Shown: positions 18,517-28,063, counted from the first letter of the stretch. The stretch: DNA of 64,000 nucleotides from SIG603 sp964370775 (GCA_964370775.1 CAYJKT010000014.1:5892-69891), one strand, 5' to 3'. Numbers and translations are program-made. Notes: generated by a model not told the origin, from the sequence alone.

Positions 18517-20856
18517 TTAATTTGCTTTAATATTCACACTAACATCTGCCATGTTTTCAGCAGAAACTTTAAGTGTAATTTCCCCTGTAGTGTCTTTAAT
18601 AGACCTAATAACAGCCATGCACATTCCATTAAATGTGTCGCAGTAAGTTTCTGAGAACACACGTGTGCTTGCTGCATTACCGGCATCAGAAGCTAAGTAT
18701 TCACCAGCACCACTAACCTCGAAATCTAGTTTAACATTTGCAGTAGGGCAAAGGTTACCTTTTTCATCAACAATAGTGCATCTTACAAATACTACATCGT
18801 CTCCGTCAGCTGTAATTTCAGTTCTTTCAGGCTCTACAAGTACAGAGTACGGAGCACCTGCTGTGTTTACTGTGCAAGTAATTTTAGGATAGCTAACACT
18901 CACAGCTTTAAGCTCGCCAGCCTCGAAAGGAATGATTTGCCATACATGTCTGTATTTTCTAATCTCATCAGAAGGGTCTAGTGTGCTAACTCCTAGAGAT
19001 TTTCCGTTTAAGAAAAGTTCTACTTCGTGATAACTAGAGTAAGCGTGAACATCAATCAAGTCACCATCGTTCCAGTTCCAATGAGGGAACAAGTACAGCA
19101 CTTTTTTGTCTGTCCATTTGCACATGTAAGAATAAGCTCTGCTTTTTTCGATACCAACTAAATCAAATATTCCAAAATAAGAACTTCTTGACGGCCAACT
19201 ATCACGATAAGGTGTAGGCTCTCCTAGGTAGTCAAATCCTGTCCATACAAATTCACCTAGCACATAATCACATTTGTCTTGTGCAAAAAATTCTCTCTCT
19301 GGGTAATATGCCCAAGGTGGAGCAGATAAATCATAAGAAGCTACTTGCAAAGATTTACGCACAGGAGCTGGAATTTCAATCTCGGCAGGCAAGTAAAATT
19401 CACCTCTTGAACTTACACAAGAAGAAGTCTCGCTTCCATATAATGGAATGTGTGGGTAATCTTTATGTAGGCTTTCGTATAAATGAGGCTTGTAATTAAT
19501 ACCAGCAATATCAACTTCGTCAGCAAGACCATTTTTGAAAGCAGAGATAGTTTGGTCGTATCCAGCTGTAGTAGGACGTGTTGGGTCTTCTTTTTTACAT
19601 ATATTATGTAAGTATCTAGCGACTTTCCAACCGTCTTTGTCGCTTTGTTCTAAAATCTCATTTCCGATAGACCAGATGATGATACAAGGATGATTTCTGT
19701 CTCTTTTAATCATACTGACAACATCTAGCTCACTGTCAGTGTCAAAATACTTGCCATAACCATTGTTTACTTTTTGAATTTTCCAAGTGTCAAACGCTTC
19801 GTCCATTACCAACAAACCGTATTCGTCACATAAATCCAATACTTCAGGAGCAGGAGGGTTGTGAGAAGTTCTATAAGCATTAACGCCAATACCAATTAAC
19901 TTTTCAATTTGACGACGTGCAGCAGCTTTATTAAAAGCAGCACCTAAAGGACCTAAATCATGGTGCATACAAACACCATTTAATTTAACATAATTTCCAT
20001 TGATGAACAAACCTTTGTCAGCAGAATATTCGATAGTTCTAATACCAAAATTCACGTTATATGTATCATATATTTTGTTTTTCTTCTTTATGCTAACGCT
20101 TAGATTATATAAATAAGGCTTTAATACATCCCAACATGTAAACTCTTTTAACTTAAATACGTTGTAAGCAGAACCTGTCGCATAATTAACTGTATCTGTG
20201 GTTACTACTTCGCCAGCTTCATTTGTGATTTCATAAACTATATCATAATCTTGCTCGCCATTGCATACAGATAAATCAACATCAACAAAAGCACAGCCAT
20301 TCTTAACCTGAGCTCTAACATAAGCTGGGCAATAGTTAAAATACATAACATCTTTTTCTACCAAACGCACTTCTCTGTATATACCAGCACCAGGGTACCA
20401 ACGAGAAGAAGAGTTCTCTGGATTAACAGAAACTGCTAAAACATTGTTTTTACCTCTTTTGATGAACTTGGTAATATCTACACTAAATGAAGAATAGCCA
20501 TAATGACGAGAACCACAGAACTCACCATTAACATACACTTCTGCATTAGACATAACTCCGTCAAACTCTAAGAAAATGTTTTTAGCAGTTCGTGATACTT
20601 CGAATTTTCTTCTATACCACGCTTTTTCGCCTATAGGTAATCCGCCTGTTCTGCCAGTAAGTACCATAGGCTCTGTAATTCCGTCTGCTACAATTTCTGT
20701 AACTTGTCTGTCGTTTTCCTCGCAAAACGGACCTTCAACTGCGTAATCATGAGGTACTCGTACTGTTCTCCATGACTTATCGTCAAATTCTTTAGCACTA
20801 GCGTTTATATTTTCTGCTTTAATAAACTTCCAATCATACTTTAATACTGTTATCAT
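18517..20856 (-). CDS. GH2 family beta-galactosidase-like enzyme
   Basis: 779 aa, no signal peptide, so cytoplasmic. Domain order is the sugar-binding jelly roll (VRVPHDYAVEGPF, KNIFLEFDGVMSNAEVYVNG), the Ig-like GH2 domain, and a TIM barrel from about 280 (RTSHNPPAPEVLDLCDEYG). The acid/base motif is IWSIGNEI (Glu400) and the nucleophile motif YGSETSS (Glu476). A C-terminal DUF4982-like segment (VELFLNGKSLG) and an Ig-like domain follow. This architecture is typical of gut-bacterial beta-galactosidases, though beta-glucuronidase or other GH2 activities are possible. The start is ATG 20856 after GAGGAGG; an in-frame TTG at 20871 lies in front of that site. Confidence 0.88.
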   Translation of the reverse strand: MITVLKYDWKFIKAENINASAKEFDDKSWRTVRVPHDYAVEGPFCEENDRQVTEIVADGITEPMVLTGRTGGLPIGEKAWYRRKFEVSRTAKNIFLEFDGVMSNAEVYVNGEFCGSRHYGYSSFSVDITKFIKRGKNNVLAVSVNPENSSSRWYPGAGIYREVRLVEKDVMYFNYCPAYVRAQVKNGCAFVDVDLSVCNGEQDYDIVYEITNEAGEVVTTDTVNYATGSAYNVFKLKEFTCWDVLKPYLYNLSVSIKKKNKIYDTYNVNFGIRTIEYSADKGLFINGNYVKLNGVCMHHDLGPLGAAFNKAAARRQIEKLIGIGVNAYRTSHNPPAPEVLDLCDEYGLLVMDEAFDTWKIQKVNNGYGKYFDTDSELDVVSMIKRDRNHPCIIIWSIGNEILEQSDKDGWKVARYLHNICKKEDPTRPTTAGYDQTISAFKNGLADEVDIAGINYKPHLYESLHKDYPHIPLYGSETSSCVSSRGEFYLPAEIEIPAPVRKSLQVASYDLSAPPWAYYPEREFFAQDKCDYVLGEFVWTGFDYLGEPTPYRDSWPSRSSYFGIFDLVGIEKSRAYSYMCKWTDKKVLYLFPHWNWNDGDLIDVHAYSSYHEVELFLNGKSLGVSTLDPSDEIRKYRHVWQIIPFEAGELKAVSVSYPKITCTVNTAGAPYSVLVEPERTEITADGDDVVFVRCTIVDEKGNLCPTANVKLDFEVSGAGEYLASDAGNAASTRVFSETYCDTFNGMCMAVIRSIKDTTGEITLKVSAENMADVSVNIKAN

Positions 20857-20884
20857 ATTTAGCCTCCTCAATTATTTTAATATT

Positions 20885-20913
20885 AGTGTATAATTTTATG
20901 TTGAATTTGTCAA
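20885..20913 (-). promoter_or_regulatory. Probable promoter of the GH2 gene
   Basis: On the minus strand TTGACA (20908-20913), a 17-nt spacer and TACACT (20885-20890), about 30 nt before the start codon. Confidence 0.65.
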
Positions 20914-21144
20914 TAGAAATAGAAAAAAAGTAGAACAATTTTTGTGTATTTTTAATTAGGAAAGAAAAATTAAACATATAAACAATTTCCTAAATTTTTT
21001 TTGTTTTGTTTTTACTATTTTTACTTAAATTATGAATAATTTCATAACGGAAATTTAATCGTTCAATACTTTATGAATATTGTGTGAATATAAATAAAAA
21101 AATTCACAAAACACATGCATATATACAAAATACTTTATGTTGTA

Positions 21145-21173
21145 TTGATTTTTTTGACATAATTTGATAAAAT
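21145..21173 (+). promoter_or_regulatory. Probable promoter of the EAL sensor gene
   Basis: TTGATT (21145-21150), a 17-nt spacer and TAAAAT (21168-21173). A second TTGACA sits inside the spacer at 21154 without a suitably placed -10. Confidence 0.5.
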
Positions 21174-21240
21174 TAGACAAAATAATGAATAGCAATATTT
21201 GCAAATTGAATTGTAACTAACTATTACAGGGGGGATCTCT

Positions 21241-24198
21241 ATGAGGAAGATGAAAATTTTAGCAACATTTATGGTGATTTTGATGTTAGCTGTAACAATG
21301 CCGACAACACTGACTTTTGCTACTGATACTGAAAGTCAACCTGTTACCGAGGAAGTGGCACCAGAACTCGATACAGAACCGTTTGATTTTAGCAAACCTA
21401 TTCGAGTAGGCTATTATTCTACTTTTACAGATTTTGTAACTGATATTGACAGCTTAAATAACAAAGGTTATGGCTATGAAGTTTTTGAGAAAATGGCTGA
21501 AATATCAGATTTAGAGTTTGAGTATGTGCCAATAAACGACAGCTTGATAGATGCTGTTAACAGTGGTTATGTTGATATTGGTTGTTTTAACACAAAAACT
21601 GAGGAACGTGCAGAGGAAGTGCTGTATCCTAAAACTCAATTTAGCAAAACTTATATAGCTTTAATGACTAAAGATGAAAATATTTTATATGGTGATTTAG
21701 AAGCAATTGACGGTAGCACAGTTGCTACTTATTCAGATAATATCGGAACTCAAAATTTAACTAATTATTGCAGAAATAATGGTATATCTGTAGATTACGT
21801 ATATGGTGACACAACAAATTATACTGAGTTAGACGCTGATTTTTACATTACATATTCAGAAGATCCATTATCTAATGAATTTAACAATATTCTAAATCTT
21901 GGCGTATATAAGCTGTTTCCTATTACTTCATTTGAAAATGCTGATTTGATGGAAGTAATAGAATCAACTTTTTTACAAGTAGTATATACAGAGGGTAATT
22001 ATTTCTTAGAATTAGAAGAAAAATATCTTGCAGATAATATAGAAATTAACCACAGAGGGTTGACTAACAGAGAAGTAGGAGTGCTACAATCTAGACCACT
22101 TGAAGTTGGCTATGTATCAGATGCTCAACCACTTTTGTATACAAATGATGAAGGCGAAGCAGGCGGAGCAATGGTAGATATGCTAAATGCTTTTGCAGAT
22201 ATGTATGATTTTGAGATAAATTATCATCCATATAGTTTAAGCGATACATTAGATGATCATTCAAATTATGATTTGTTGCTTACAATTTATGGTGACGGTG
22301 AACTTGAAAGAGAACATTATGATACTACAGATTCCATTATATCTTTACCTGCTTATGCACAAGTTAAGTTGGATATATATGAAAAATATGACAATCTATA
22401 CGATATAATTCGTAACTCACCTACAATAGGAACACTGATGTATCAAACAACAGATTATGTTAGTTTTAAAGAGCATTTTCCTAACAATGAATTTGTGTTT
22501 TATGATAGTTTCGATAACCTCTTAGATGATTTTGCTTCTGGAGATGTTGACATAGTTTTCTCAACAGGAACTGCAACTACTTATGCAGAATTATATTTGG
22601 AAGATGTTGAGAGAGCAACAATTAGTGCAGAACACGATGTACCGATAAAATTTTATGTTAACAAAGATATATCAGAAGATTATTTACCAATATTTAATAT
22701 AATGATAGATCGTTTATCTAATGAACAATATGATGAAATCGTCTCAAACAATGTAAACGAGTTTTTACCTGATCAAGACCAAGGATTTTTGGAGTTTATA
22801 GCAAATTACTGGTACTTCTTTGCTTTAGCAGCAGTGATAACTATTGCAGGCTTTATAGCTATACATTTTGACGGACAAATTAAGAAAAAAGAAGCTCTGT
22901 TAAATTCATATAACACAGATTCTTTGACTGGCTTAATGGCTATACAAAAATTTAGAGAAACAATAGATGAAAAACTTAAAGATGCAAGAGCTGGTGAGTA
23001 TGAGCTAATTTCTTTAGATATTGATATGTTTAAGACAATCAACACACATTTTAGCACAGATAGAGGAACTACAGTCATTTTAGCTTTAGCAGATTCTCTA
23101 AAAAAAGCTTTTGCCAATACATCAGCGATTATAAGTCGTAGAACTGCTGACCAATTCCTGATTTTAAGACGTGTTAATGAGGGTGGAAATATTAAAGATA
23201 TTTATAATAGACATATCTTACCTACTGTATCTGACAATATAAACGAAAAATATAAAATATCAATGTCGTTTGGTAAAGTGCTTATTGCGAATGTGAAAGA
23301 AAAAGGAACAGCTATTATCGGTGAAGCAGATAGTGCAAGAATACAAGGAAAAAGCACACATAAAACAACCTTTATTTCATTTGATGATAATATGCGTAAA
23401 CACTACCATGATAAGATCAACATAACTTTCCGTATGGAACAAGCGTTAAAAGATTGTGAATTTGTGGTAGAATATCAACCTAAGATTGATTTTTCTACAC
23501 TAGAACTAGGTGGCGCAGAAGCACTTGTGCGTTGGCACCCTAAAATGGGTGATAAAATTTACCCAGATGAATTTATACCTGTTTTTGAGGAAAACGGTTT
23601 TGTCTCATACCTAGACTTATATGTTTTAGATGAAGTTTGCAAATTTATTAAAGCAAACCGTACTAAAATGAGCATACCACGTATTTCAGTTAACTTATCT
23701 GCTCATACAGTGCTAGCAGATAACATAGTAAGCAGAATATCTGATATTATATCATTGCATGGGGTAGAGCCTGAAAAATTAGAGCTAGAGCTAACTGAAA
23801 GTGCTTTAGAGTCAAATACAGAAAAATTTTTGGCAGTAGTAAGAAGACTTAAAAAGTTAGGTTTTGCTATTTCTATTGACGATTTTGGAGCTGGCGTATC
23901 GTCTCTAAACAGGTTATCAGCAGTTGAAGCAGATGTTCTTAAATTAGACAAGGCATTTTTCGACTTAAAAGATCAAGGTGGCAAAAGTTCTGTAGTTGTA
24001 TCTGATATTATTGTTATGGCAAAACACTTGAACATGAAGGTAGTAGCAGAAGGTGTTGAAACTGCACCACAAGCTTTGTGGCTAAAAGGTTCAGGCTGTG
24101 ACTATGCACAAGGATATTACTTTGATAAACCTATGAGTTCCGATGATTTCAAAGATATAATGACGTCTAAAAAAATCTATAGCATAAGTATAAGATAA
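21241..24198 (+). CDS. Sensor c-di-GMP phosphodiesterase: two solute-binding domains, degenerate GGDEF, EAL
   Basis: 985 aa membrane receptor. An N-terminal signal peptide or anchor (1-29) is followed by two extracellular SBP_bac_3-like domains (about 50-270 and 280-515; RVGYYSTFTDF and EVGYVSDAQPLLYT openings), a membrane helix (about 521-543), a GGDEF-like domain (about 560-700) and an EAL domain (about 725-975). GGDEF is replaced by TADQF (635-639), so no cyclase activity is expected. The EAL site is intact: EALVR (760-764), NLSA, ELTES, IDDFGAG (Asp880/881), KLDKAF, VVAEGVE. It should degrade c-di-GMP in response to a small ligand such as an amino acid. Start ATG after AGGGGGGAT. Monocistronic. 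Confidence 0.92.
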   Translation: MRKMKILATFMVILMLAVTMPTTLTFATDTESQPVTEEVAPELDTEPFDFSKPIRVGYYSTFTDFVTDIDSLNNKGYGYEVFEKMAEISDLEFEYVPINDSLIDAVNSGYVDIGCFNTKTEERAEEVLYPKTQFSKTYIALMTKDENILYGDLEAIDGSTVATYSDNIGTQNLTNYCRNNGISVDYVYGDTTNYTELDADFYITYSEDPLSNEFNNILNLGVYKLFPITSFENADLMEVIESTFLQVVYTEGNYFLELEEKYLADNIEINHRGLTNREVGVLQSRPLEVGYVSDAQPLLYTNDEGEAGGAMVDMLNAFADMYDFEINYHPYSLSDTLDDHSNYDLLLTIYGDGELEREHYDTTDSIISLPAYAQVKLDIYEKYDNLYDIIRNSPTIGTLMYQTTDYVSFKEHFPNNEFVFYDSFDNLLDDFASGDVDIVFSTGTATTYAELYLEDVERATISAEHDVPIKFYVNKDISEDYLPIFNIMIDRLSNEQYDEIVSNNVNEFLPDQDQGFLEFIANYWYFFALAAVITIAGFIAIHFDGQIKKKEALLNSYNTDSLTGLMAIQKFRETIDEKLKDARAGEYELISLDIDMFKTINTHFSTDRGTTVILALADSLKKAFANTSAIISRRTADQFLILRRVNEGGNIKDIYNRHILPTVSDNINEKYKISMSFGKVLIANVKEKGTAIIGEADSARIQGKSTHKTTFISFDDNMRKHYHDKINITFRMEQALKDCEFVVEYQPKIDFSTLELGGAEALVRWHPKMGDKIYPDEFIPVFEENGFVSYLDLYVLDEVCKFIKANRTKMSIPRISVNLSAHTVLADNIVSRISDIISLHGVEPEKLELELTESALESNTEKFLAVVRRLKKLGFAISIDDFGAGVSSLNRLSAVEADVLKLDKAFFDLKDQGGKSSVVVSDIIVMAKHLNMKVVAEGVETAPQALWLKGSGCDYAQGYYFDKPMSSDDFKDIMTSKKIYSISIR

Positions 24199-24260
24199 TT
24201 AAGTGAATTTTTGCATTGTGTCAACACTATATAAAATGAACTTTGTGAATAGAAATTTCA

Positions 24261-24298
24261 CCACAAAAACACCGTAGGAGCAAAATCCTACGGTGTTT
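24261..24298 (-). terminator. Intrinsic terminator, mainly minus strand
   Basis: AAACACCGTAGGA (24267-24279) and TCCTACGGTGTTT (24286-24298), a 13-bp perfect stem with a 6-nt loop. The T-run is longer on the minus strand (TTTTTG), ending the DUF2085 gene, but it may also stop the EAL gene. Confidence 0.85.
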
Positions 24299-24309
24299 CG
24301 ATATTAGTA

Positions 24310-24678
24310 TTATGTTATGCGTTGTAACGCATGTGTTTGTCCGAGTTCAAATGCAAAAACATGAACGCCAGCAATGGTAGCATACAAAAATATTCCAAAC
24401 AAAAAACCTGTTACAACACGTTTTAAATTGTTACTTTCGTATTTTGTAAAAGCCTGAACAAAACCATCGATAAGCATTGGAATTGCAAGTAATGCGTAAC
24501 CCCATATAGGTGGAAAATCCACAAATATAAATAAAGGTATCGCAAAAATCATTCCAATAAGCTCGCCTGTGCACCTAGCACATATAGGCATAGGTTCTCC
24601 TTTTATTTTAAAGGAACGCTCAGGTCTACCGTGGCAACCGAAAAAAATCGGCAACCACTTACACATAAATAACTTCAT
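24310..24678 (-). CDS. DUF2085 family membrane protein
   Basis: 122 aa. The conserved cysteine pattern of the family is visible: FFGCHGRPERSF (about 12-23) and PICARCTGE (about 31-39), followed by three membrane helices with LIDGFVQAF. The function is unknown; the CH and CARC cysteines could bind a metal. It lies 6 nt after the small membrane protein gene, in a two-gene operon with its own promoter and terminator. Confidence 0.82.
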   Translation of the reverse strand: MKLFMCKWLPIFFGCHGRPERSFKIKGEPMPICARCTGELIGMIFAIPLFIFVDFPPIWGYALLAIPMLIDGFVQAFTKYESNNLKRVVTGFLFGIFLYATIAGVHVFAFELGQTHALQRIT

Positions 24679-24684
24679 TTTCTA

Positions 24685-24957
24685 TTAATACATACCATAC
24701 ATTGCCATAGTAGAACTAAATCCGATTATATATGGTAGAATGAAAGTTAGTACTATAATATTAACTATAGCGATAGCACCACCAATGATAGCGCCAATAC
24801 CTAGAGCTTTAGCAGTGATAGGTTTGTCTTGTTTCCATACTAAAAATAGAATTAAACCTACTACCGGAACACAGCAACCTAATGCGCCCCACAGAAATCC
24901 ACCTTTATCGTTTGGATTTGGTTGATTATTGTTTGTGTAATTATTATTTTGATCCAT
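24685..24957 (-). CDS. Small membrane protein, Asn/Pro-rich N terminus
   Basis: 90 aa. A polar tail of about 20 residues rich in Asn, Gln and Pro precedes a hydrophobic segment (WGALGCCVPVVGLILFLVW), a short KQDKPITAKA loop and a long hydrophobic stretch. The pattern resembles small two- or three-helix proteins with a cytoplasmic disordered tail. No function known. The start follows GAGGAG and it is the first gene of the operon with DUF2085. Confidence 0.75.
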   Translation of the reverse strand: MDQNNNYTNNNQPNPNDKGGFLWGALGCCVPVVGLILFLVWKQDKPITAKALGIGAIIGGAIAIVNIIVLTFILPYIIGFSSTMAMYGMY

Positions 24958-24987
24958 AATTCATTCTCCTCAAATTTATTCGACTAA

Positions 24988-25016
24988 TTATATCAAAATA
25001 ATTCTTTTTTGTAAAG
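24988..25016 (-). promoter_or_regulatory. Promoter of the small membrane protein/DUF2085 operon
   Basis: On the minus strand TTTACA (25011-25016), a 17-nt spacer and TATAAT (24988-24993), about 30 nt before the start codon. Confidence 0.75.
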
Positions 25017-25093
25017 GAATATTTGTATATTGTTAAATATTTGTTCGAAATATGTTCATATTTAAACGAAAACCAAAAAAATATGCAATTTTA

Positions 25094-25122
25094 TTGAATG
25101 CTAGTACTTTATATGATAATAT
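25094..25122 (+). promoter_or_regulatory. Promoter of the TauE/SafE gene
   Basis: TTGAAT (25094-25099), a 17-nt spacer and TAATAT (25117-25122). Its position shows that translation must start downstream, at ATG 25152. Confidence 0.7.
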
Positions 25123-25151
25123 TAGCCTATCTGTTTATATGGAGGAAGATT

Positions 25152-25892
25152 ATGGATAACGATATTATTGTTCTCGCTATAGGTGTACTTGTTGCGTTTT
25201 TTGTTAAAGGTTTGTGTGGTTTTGCCAATACTTTGGTTTTAGGATCTGTTGCTAGTTACAGTGTGGATAATGCTGTCATAACACCAGTGGATTTACTGTT
25301 GACTGTTCCTATGAACATTATTCTAGCAGTTAAAAACCGAAAGAAAATTGATAAAAAGGTTGCTTTAATGCTTGGTTTGTTTGTAATTATAGGTGACATA
25401 CCTGGTGCTATTTTTTTGGCTAATGCTGATACTGATTTTCTTAAAATTCTTTTTGGTTTGGTAGTTGTGATAATTAGCATTGAGATGTATGTGCGAGACA
25501 AACACAATACCTTAACTAAAGCCAACCCTGTGCTAATGGTTACACTAGGTTTAGTATCTGGTTTGCTGTGTGGTTTGTTTGGAGTAGGCGCATTGCTTGC
25601 AACTTATGTTGGTAGAACTAGCAAAGACACAGACTCTTTTAAAGGTACTTTGTGCATGGTGTTTTTAGCAGATAATGCAGTAAGGCTAACACTTTACTTT
25701 ATAACAGGCTTATACACTAGCGAAGTTTTGCTAACTTGCCTAGGGCTTTTCCCACTTGCTTTGCTTGCTATGTTTATCGGAATGAAGTTTTCTTCTAAAA
25801 TAAAAGAAAGCACTGTAAAAAAATCAATTTACATAGTGCTTTTCTTATCTGGTATTTCTTTAATCGTGACAAACCTTATACTTATTCTATAA
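25152..25892 (+). CDS. TauE/SafE family (sulfite/organic anion exporter) membrane protein
   Basis: 246 aa, seven or eight helices. It shows the two repeated halves of the family: FFVKGLCGFANTLVLGSVASY near the N terminus and LGLVSGLLCGLFGVGALLATYVG in the middle, both with the characteristic G-x-x-x-G-x-G/A-F/L loop. The family moves sulfite, sulfoacetate or similar anions; the substrate here is unknown. The start ATG 25152 follows GGAGGAAG; an in-frame ATG at 25098 overlaps the promoter. Its last 11 nt overlap, tail to tail, a small gene on the other strand. Confidence 0.85.
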   Translation: MDNDIIVLAIGVLVAFFVKGLCGFANTLVLGSVASYSVDNAVITPVDLLLTVPMNIILAVKNRKKIDKKVALMLGLFVIIGDIPGAIFLANADTDFLKILFGLVVVIISIEMYVRDKHNTLTKANPVLMVTLGLVSGLLCGLFGVGALLATYVGRTSKDTDSFKGTLCMVFLADNAVRLTLYFITGLYTSEVLLTCLGLFPLALLAMFIGMKFSSKIKESTVKKSIYIVLFLSGISLIVTNLILIL

Positions 25893-26055
25893 TTGAATAT
25901 TCAAGGTTTTCGAACCTAAGTTTTGTGCCAATGTCGCTTCCGTTTGGAAGTAAAACAAGTGCTATCATAAATTCGTCAACACTTTCGATGTCTGTTCTTT
26001 TTAGGTAAGCGTATTCGCCTCTAATATCGCTAAGTATATATTCATAAGTTCCCAT
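25882..26055 (-). CDS. Small conserved-looking protein, 57 aa
   Basis: ATG at 26055 is preceded by AAAGGAGAAG with ideal spacing and runs 57 codons to TAA at 25882-25884. The protein begins MGTYEYILSDIRGEYAYLKR and continues with an ALVLLPNGSDIGTKL segment. The G-E/D-Y-A-x-L ... LP-x-G-x-x-x-G-x-x-L pattern loosely recalls small DUF3006-type beta-rich proteins; this is only resemblance. The codon use and ribosome binding site support a real gene. It overlaps the 3' end of the TauE gene by 11 nt, head-on. Confidence 0.7.
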   Translation of the reverse strand: MGTYEYILSDIRGEYAYLKRTDIESVDEFMIALVLLPNGSDIGTKLRFENLEYSIIE

Positions 26056-26181
26056 ATTCTTCTCCTTTTTAAGTCGATATTTTAAGTTTACTAAATTTTT
26101 AAAAAAAAATCAATATTAAATGAAACATTTTTAAGCCATACTACGTGTATATAGTAGAATTAAATTTTTAAGGAGTAAAAA

Positions 26182-26688
26182 ATGAAAAAATTATCAATTA
26201 TGTTAGCTACTTTATTGTTAGCTTTCAGTCTAGTATCATGTGCAGAGGCAGCAACCGAGGAACAAGTGTTTGACGCAGCAAATCTAGAGGAATATGTAAA
26301 TTCAATTGTTACAAACGTAGAGTTGTCTAACGCAGATTACAAAGCAATGGTTGAGCAAAGCTGTCAAACAATGGAAATTACAGATGATATGAAAGAATAT
26401 CACTTAGGTTCTGCTGATTATGAATACACAAGAGCAGTTATCCACGAGCCTATGATGACCTCACAAGCATTTGCAATTGCTATGATAGCTACAGAGACAC
26501 CAGAGCAAGCTCAGACAATGGCAGAAGAACTACTTACAACTGTAAATCCAGTTAAATGGGTATGCGTTGGAGTGGAAGAAGAAAACATTAAAACTGCTGT
26601 TAAAGGCAACTTGGTTTTCCTAATTATGGGAGACGAACCAGATGCATTTACAACAGCTTTTAACGAGAACGTAACTATCGAAGAGTAA
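26182..26688 (+). CDS. DUF4358-like lipoprotein, first gene of the MBOAT operon
   Basis: 168 aa. Lipoprotein signal ending in LVSC (Cys about 20), then a mature domain of about 145 residues with the pattern of DUF4358 proteins: SNADYKAMVEQ, a central HEPMMTSQAFAIAMI segment and KGNLVFLIMG near the end. Proteins of this type are often encoded beside MBOAT and DHHW genes in Clostridia, and here the stop codon is 1 nt from the MBOAT start. A role at the outer face of the membrane in polymer acylation is inferred from this position only. Start after AAGGAG. Confidence 0.78.
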   Translation: MKKLSIMLATLLLAFSLVSCAEAATEEQVFDAANLEEYVNSIVTNVELSNADYKAMVEQSCQTMEITDDMKEYHLGSADYEYTRAVIHEPMMTSQAFAIAMIATETPEQAQTMAEELLTTVNPVKWVCVGVEEENIKTAVKGNLVFLIMGDEPDAFTTAFNENVTIEE

Positions 26689-26689
26689 T

Positions 26690-28063
26690 ATGCTATTTTC
26701 ATCAATACCGTTTATATTTTGGTTTTTACCAATAACTTTAATAACGTATTATGTAATGCCGAAGAAGGGCAAGAACTTTGTCCTTCTTCTTTTTAGTATG
26801 CTTTTTTATTATTTAGGTGAACCTATTTATCTAATAATAATGATGTTGTCCGTGTTTATCACCTACTTGTTAGGTTTTGTGATAGAAAAAGCAAAAAATA
26901 AGAAGATACCTATGATTTTATCGGTATCGGTTAGTTTAGCGTTTTTGTTAGTATATAAATATGCTGACTTTTTTATAGAAAACATTAATCACCTCGGCAC
27001 TGATTTTAGCCTGCCTAATCTTGTATTGCCTATAGGAATTAGCTTTTACACTTTTCAAGCAATTAGCTATACCATTGATTTATATAGGGGAGACGCAAAG
27101 TTACAAAAGAGCTTTATAAACTTTGCGTGTTACATCACATTTTTTCCTCAGCTAATTGCAGGTCCAATTGTTAGATATACTGTTATTGAAGATATGCTTA
27201 ACACAAGGAAACATAGCATAGAGAAATTTTCTGACGGTGCGTTCAGATTTAGCGTAGGCCTTGGGAAAAAAGTGCTTATTGCTAATGTTTTAGGTGAATT
27301 TTGTGAGTATTATATAAGTTCTACTAATCAAAGCATGTTGTTTGCGTGGGCGTGGATAATCGCTTTTACTCTACAAATATATTTTGACTTCTCAGGATAT
27401 AGCGACATGGCAATAGGTTTATCTAAGCTGTTTGGATTTGACTTTCCAGAGAACTTTAATTATCCGTTTATATCAAGTAACATCACAGAGTTTTGGCGAA
27501 GATGGCATATCAGCCTAGGTACTTGGTTTAGAGATTATGTGTATATTCCAATGGGTGGAAACAGAGTTAAGTTTTCAAAATGGATATTAAATATATTTGT
27601 AGTATGGTTTTTGACTGGTTTTTGGCACGGTGCAGAGTGGAATTTCATTATTTGGGGAATTTATTTTGCAGTAATTTTAGTGCTTGAAAAACTCTTTATA
27701 AACAAGTATTTAGAGAAATCGCCAAGAACTTTAAGACATATATATACCACTGTTTTAATCCTATTTAGCTTTATGATATTTGCGTCTACCGACCTAAATG
27801 ACATAAGGCTTCATCTAAGCAATATGTTTAATTTCTCTACACCTACAAATTTAGAGACAAAATATTATATAGATAGCTACTTGTTTGTTTTTGTTATAGC
27901 TATAGTCGGTGCAACTCCGATAGCTAAAAACATTGCATTACGAATGAAAGGAGGAAAAGTGGAAACGGTAGGAAAGCCTCTTGTGATGTTAGTTTTATTA
28001 ACTTTAGTCACAGCGTTTCTAGTGCAAGGTTCATATAATCCGTTTTTATACTTTAGATTTTAA
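26690..28063 (+). CDS. MBOAT family O-acyltransferase (AlgI/DltB-like)
   Basis: 457 aa polytopic membrane protein. Family landmarks are LPIGISFYTFQAISY, CYITFFPQLIAGPI, FDFSGYSDMAIGLSKLFGF, FWRRWHISLGTWFRD (His273) and the invariant catalytic His in GFWHGAEWNF (His313). AlgI-like MBOATs carry acyl groups, normally acetyl, across the membrane to O-acetylate exported polysaccharides. It starts 1 nt after the lipoprotein gene and its stop overlaps the DHHW gene start (TAATG), so all three are translated together. The polymer modified is not evident from the window. Confidence 0.92.
   Translation: MLFSSIPFIFWFLPITLITYYVMPKKGKNFVLLLFSMLFYYLGEPIYLIIMMLSVFITYLLGFVIEKAKNKKIPMILSVSVSLAFLLVYKYADFFIENINHLGTDFSLPNLVLPIGISFYTFQAISYTIDLYRGDAKLQKSFINFACYITFFPQLIAGPIVRYTVIEDMLNTRKHSIEKFSDGAFRFSVGLGKKVLIANVLGEFCEYYISSTNQSMLFAWAWIIAFTLQIYFDFSGYSDMAIGLSKLFGFDFPENFNYPFISSNITEFWRRWHISLGTWFRDYVYIPMGGNRVKFSKWILNIFVVWFLTGFWHGAEWNFIIWGIYFAVILVLEKLFINKYLEKSPRTLRHIYTTVLILFSFMIFASTDLNDIRLHLSNMFNFSTPTNLETKYYIDSYLFVFVIAIVGATPIAKNIALRMKGGKVETVGKPLVMLVLLTLVTAFLVQGSYNPFLYFRF

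Larger units (their letters stand above)
20857..21240. other. Divergent intergenic region, 384 bp
   Basis: Very AT-rich spacer between the GH2 gene and the EAL sensor gene. It contains one probable promoter for each direction and no open frame of note. Around 20990-21130 there are A/T tracts and repeated TTCATAA/TTATGAA-like words but no clear operator. Confidence 0.6.
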
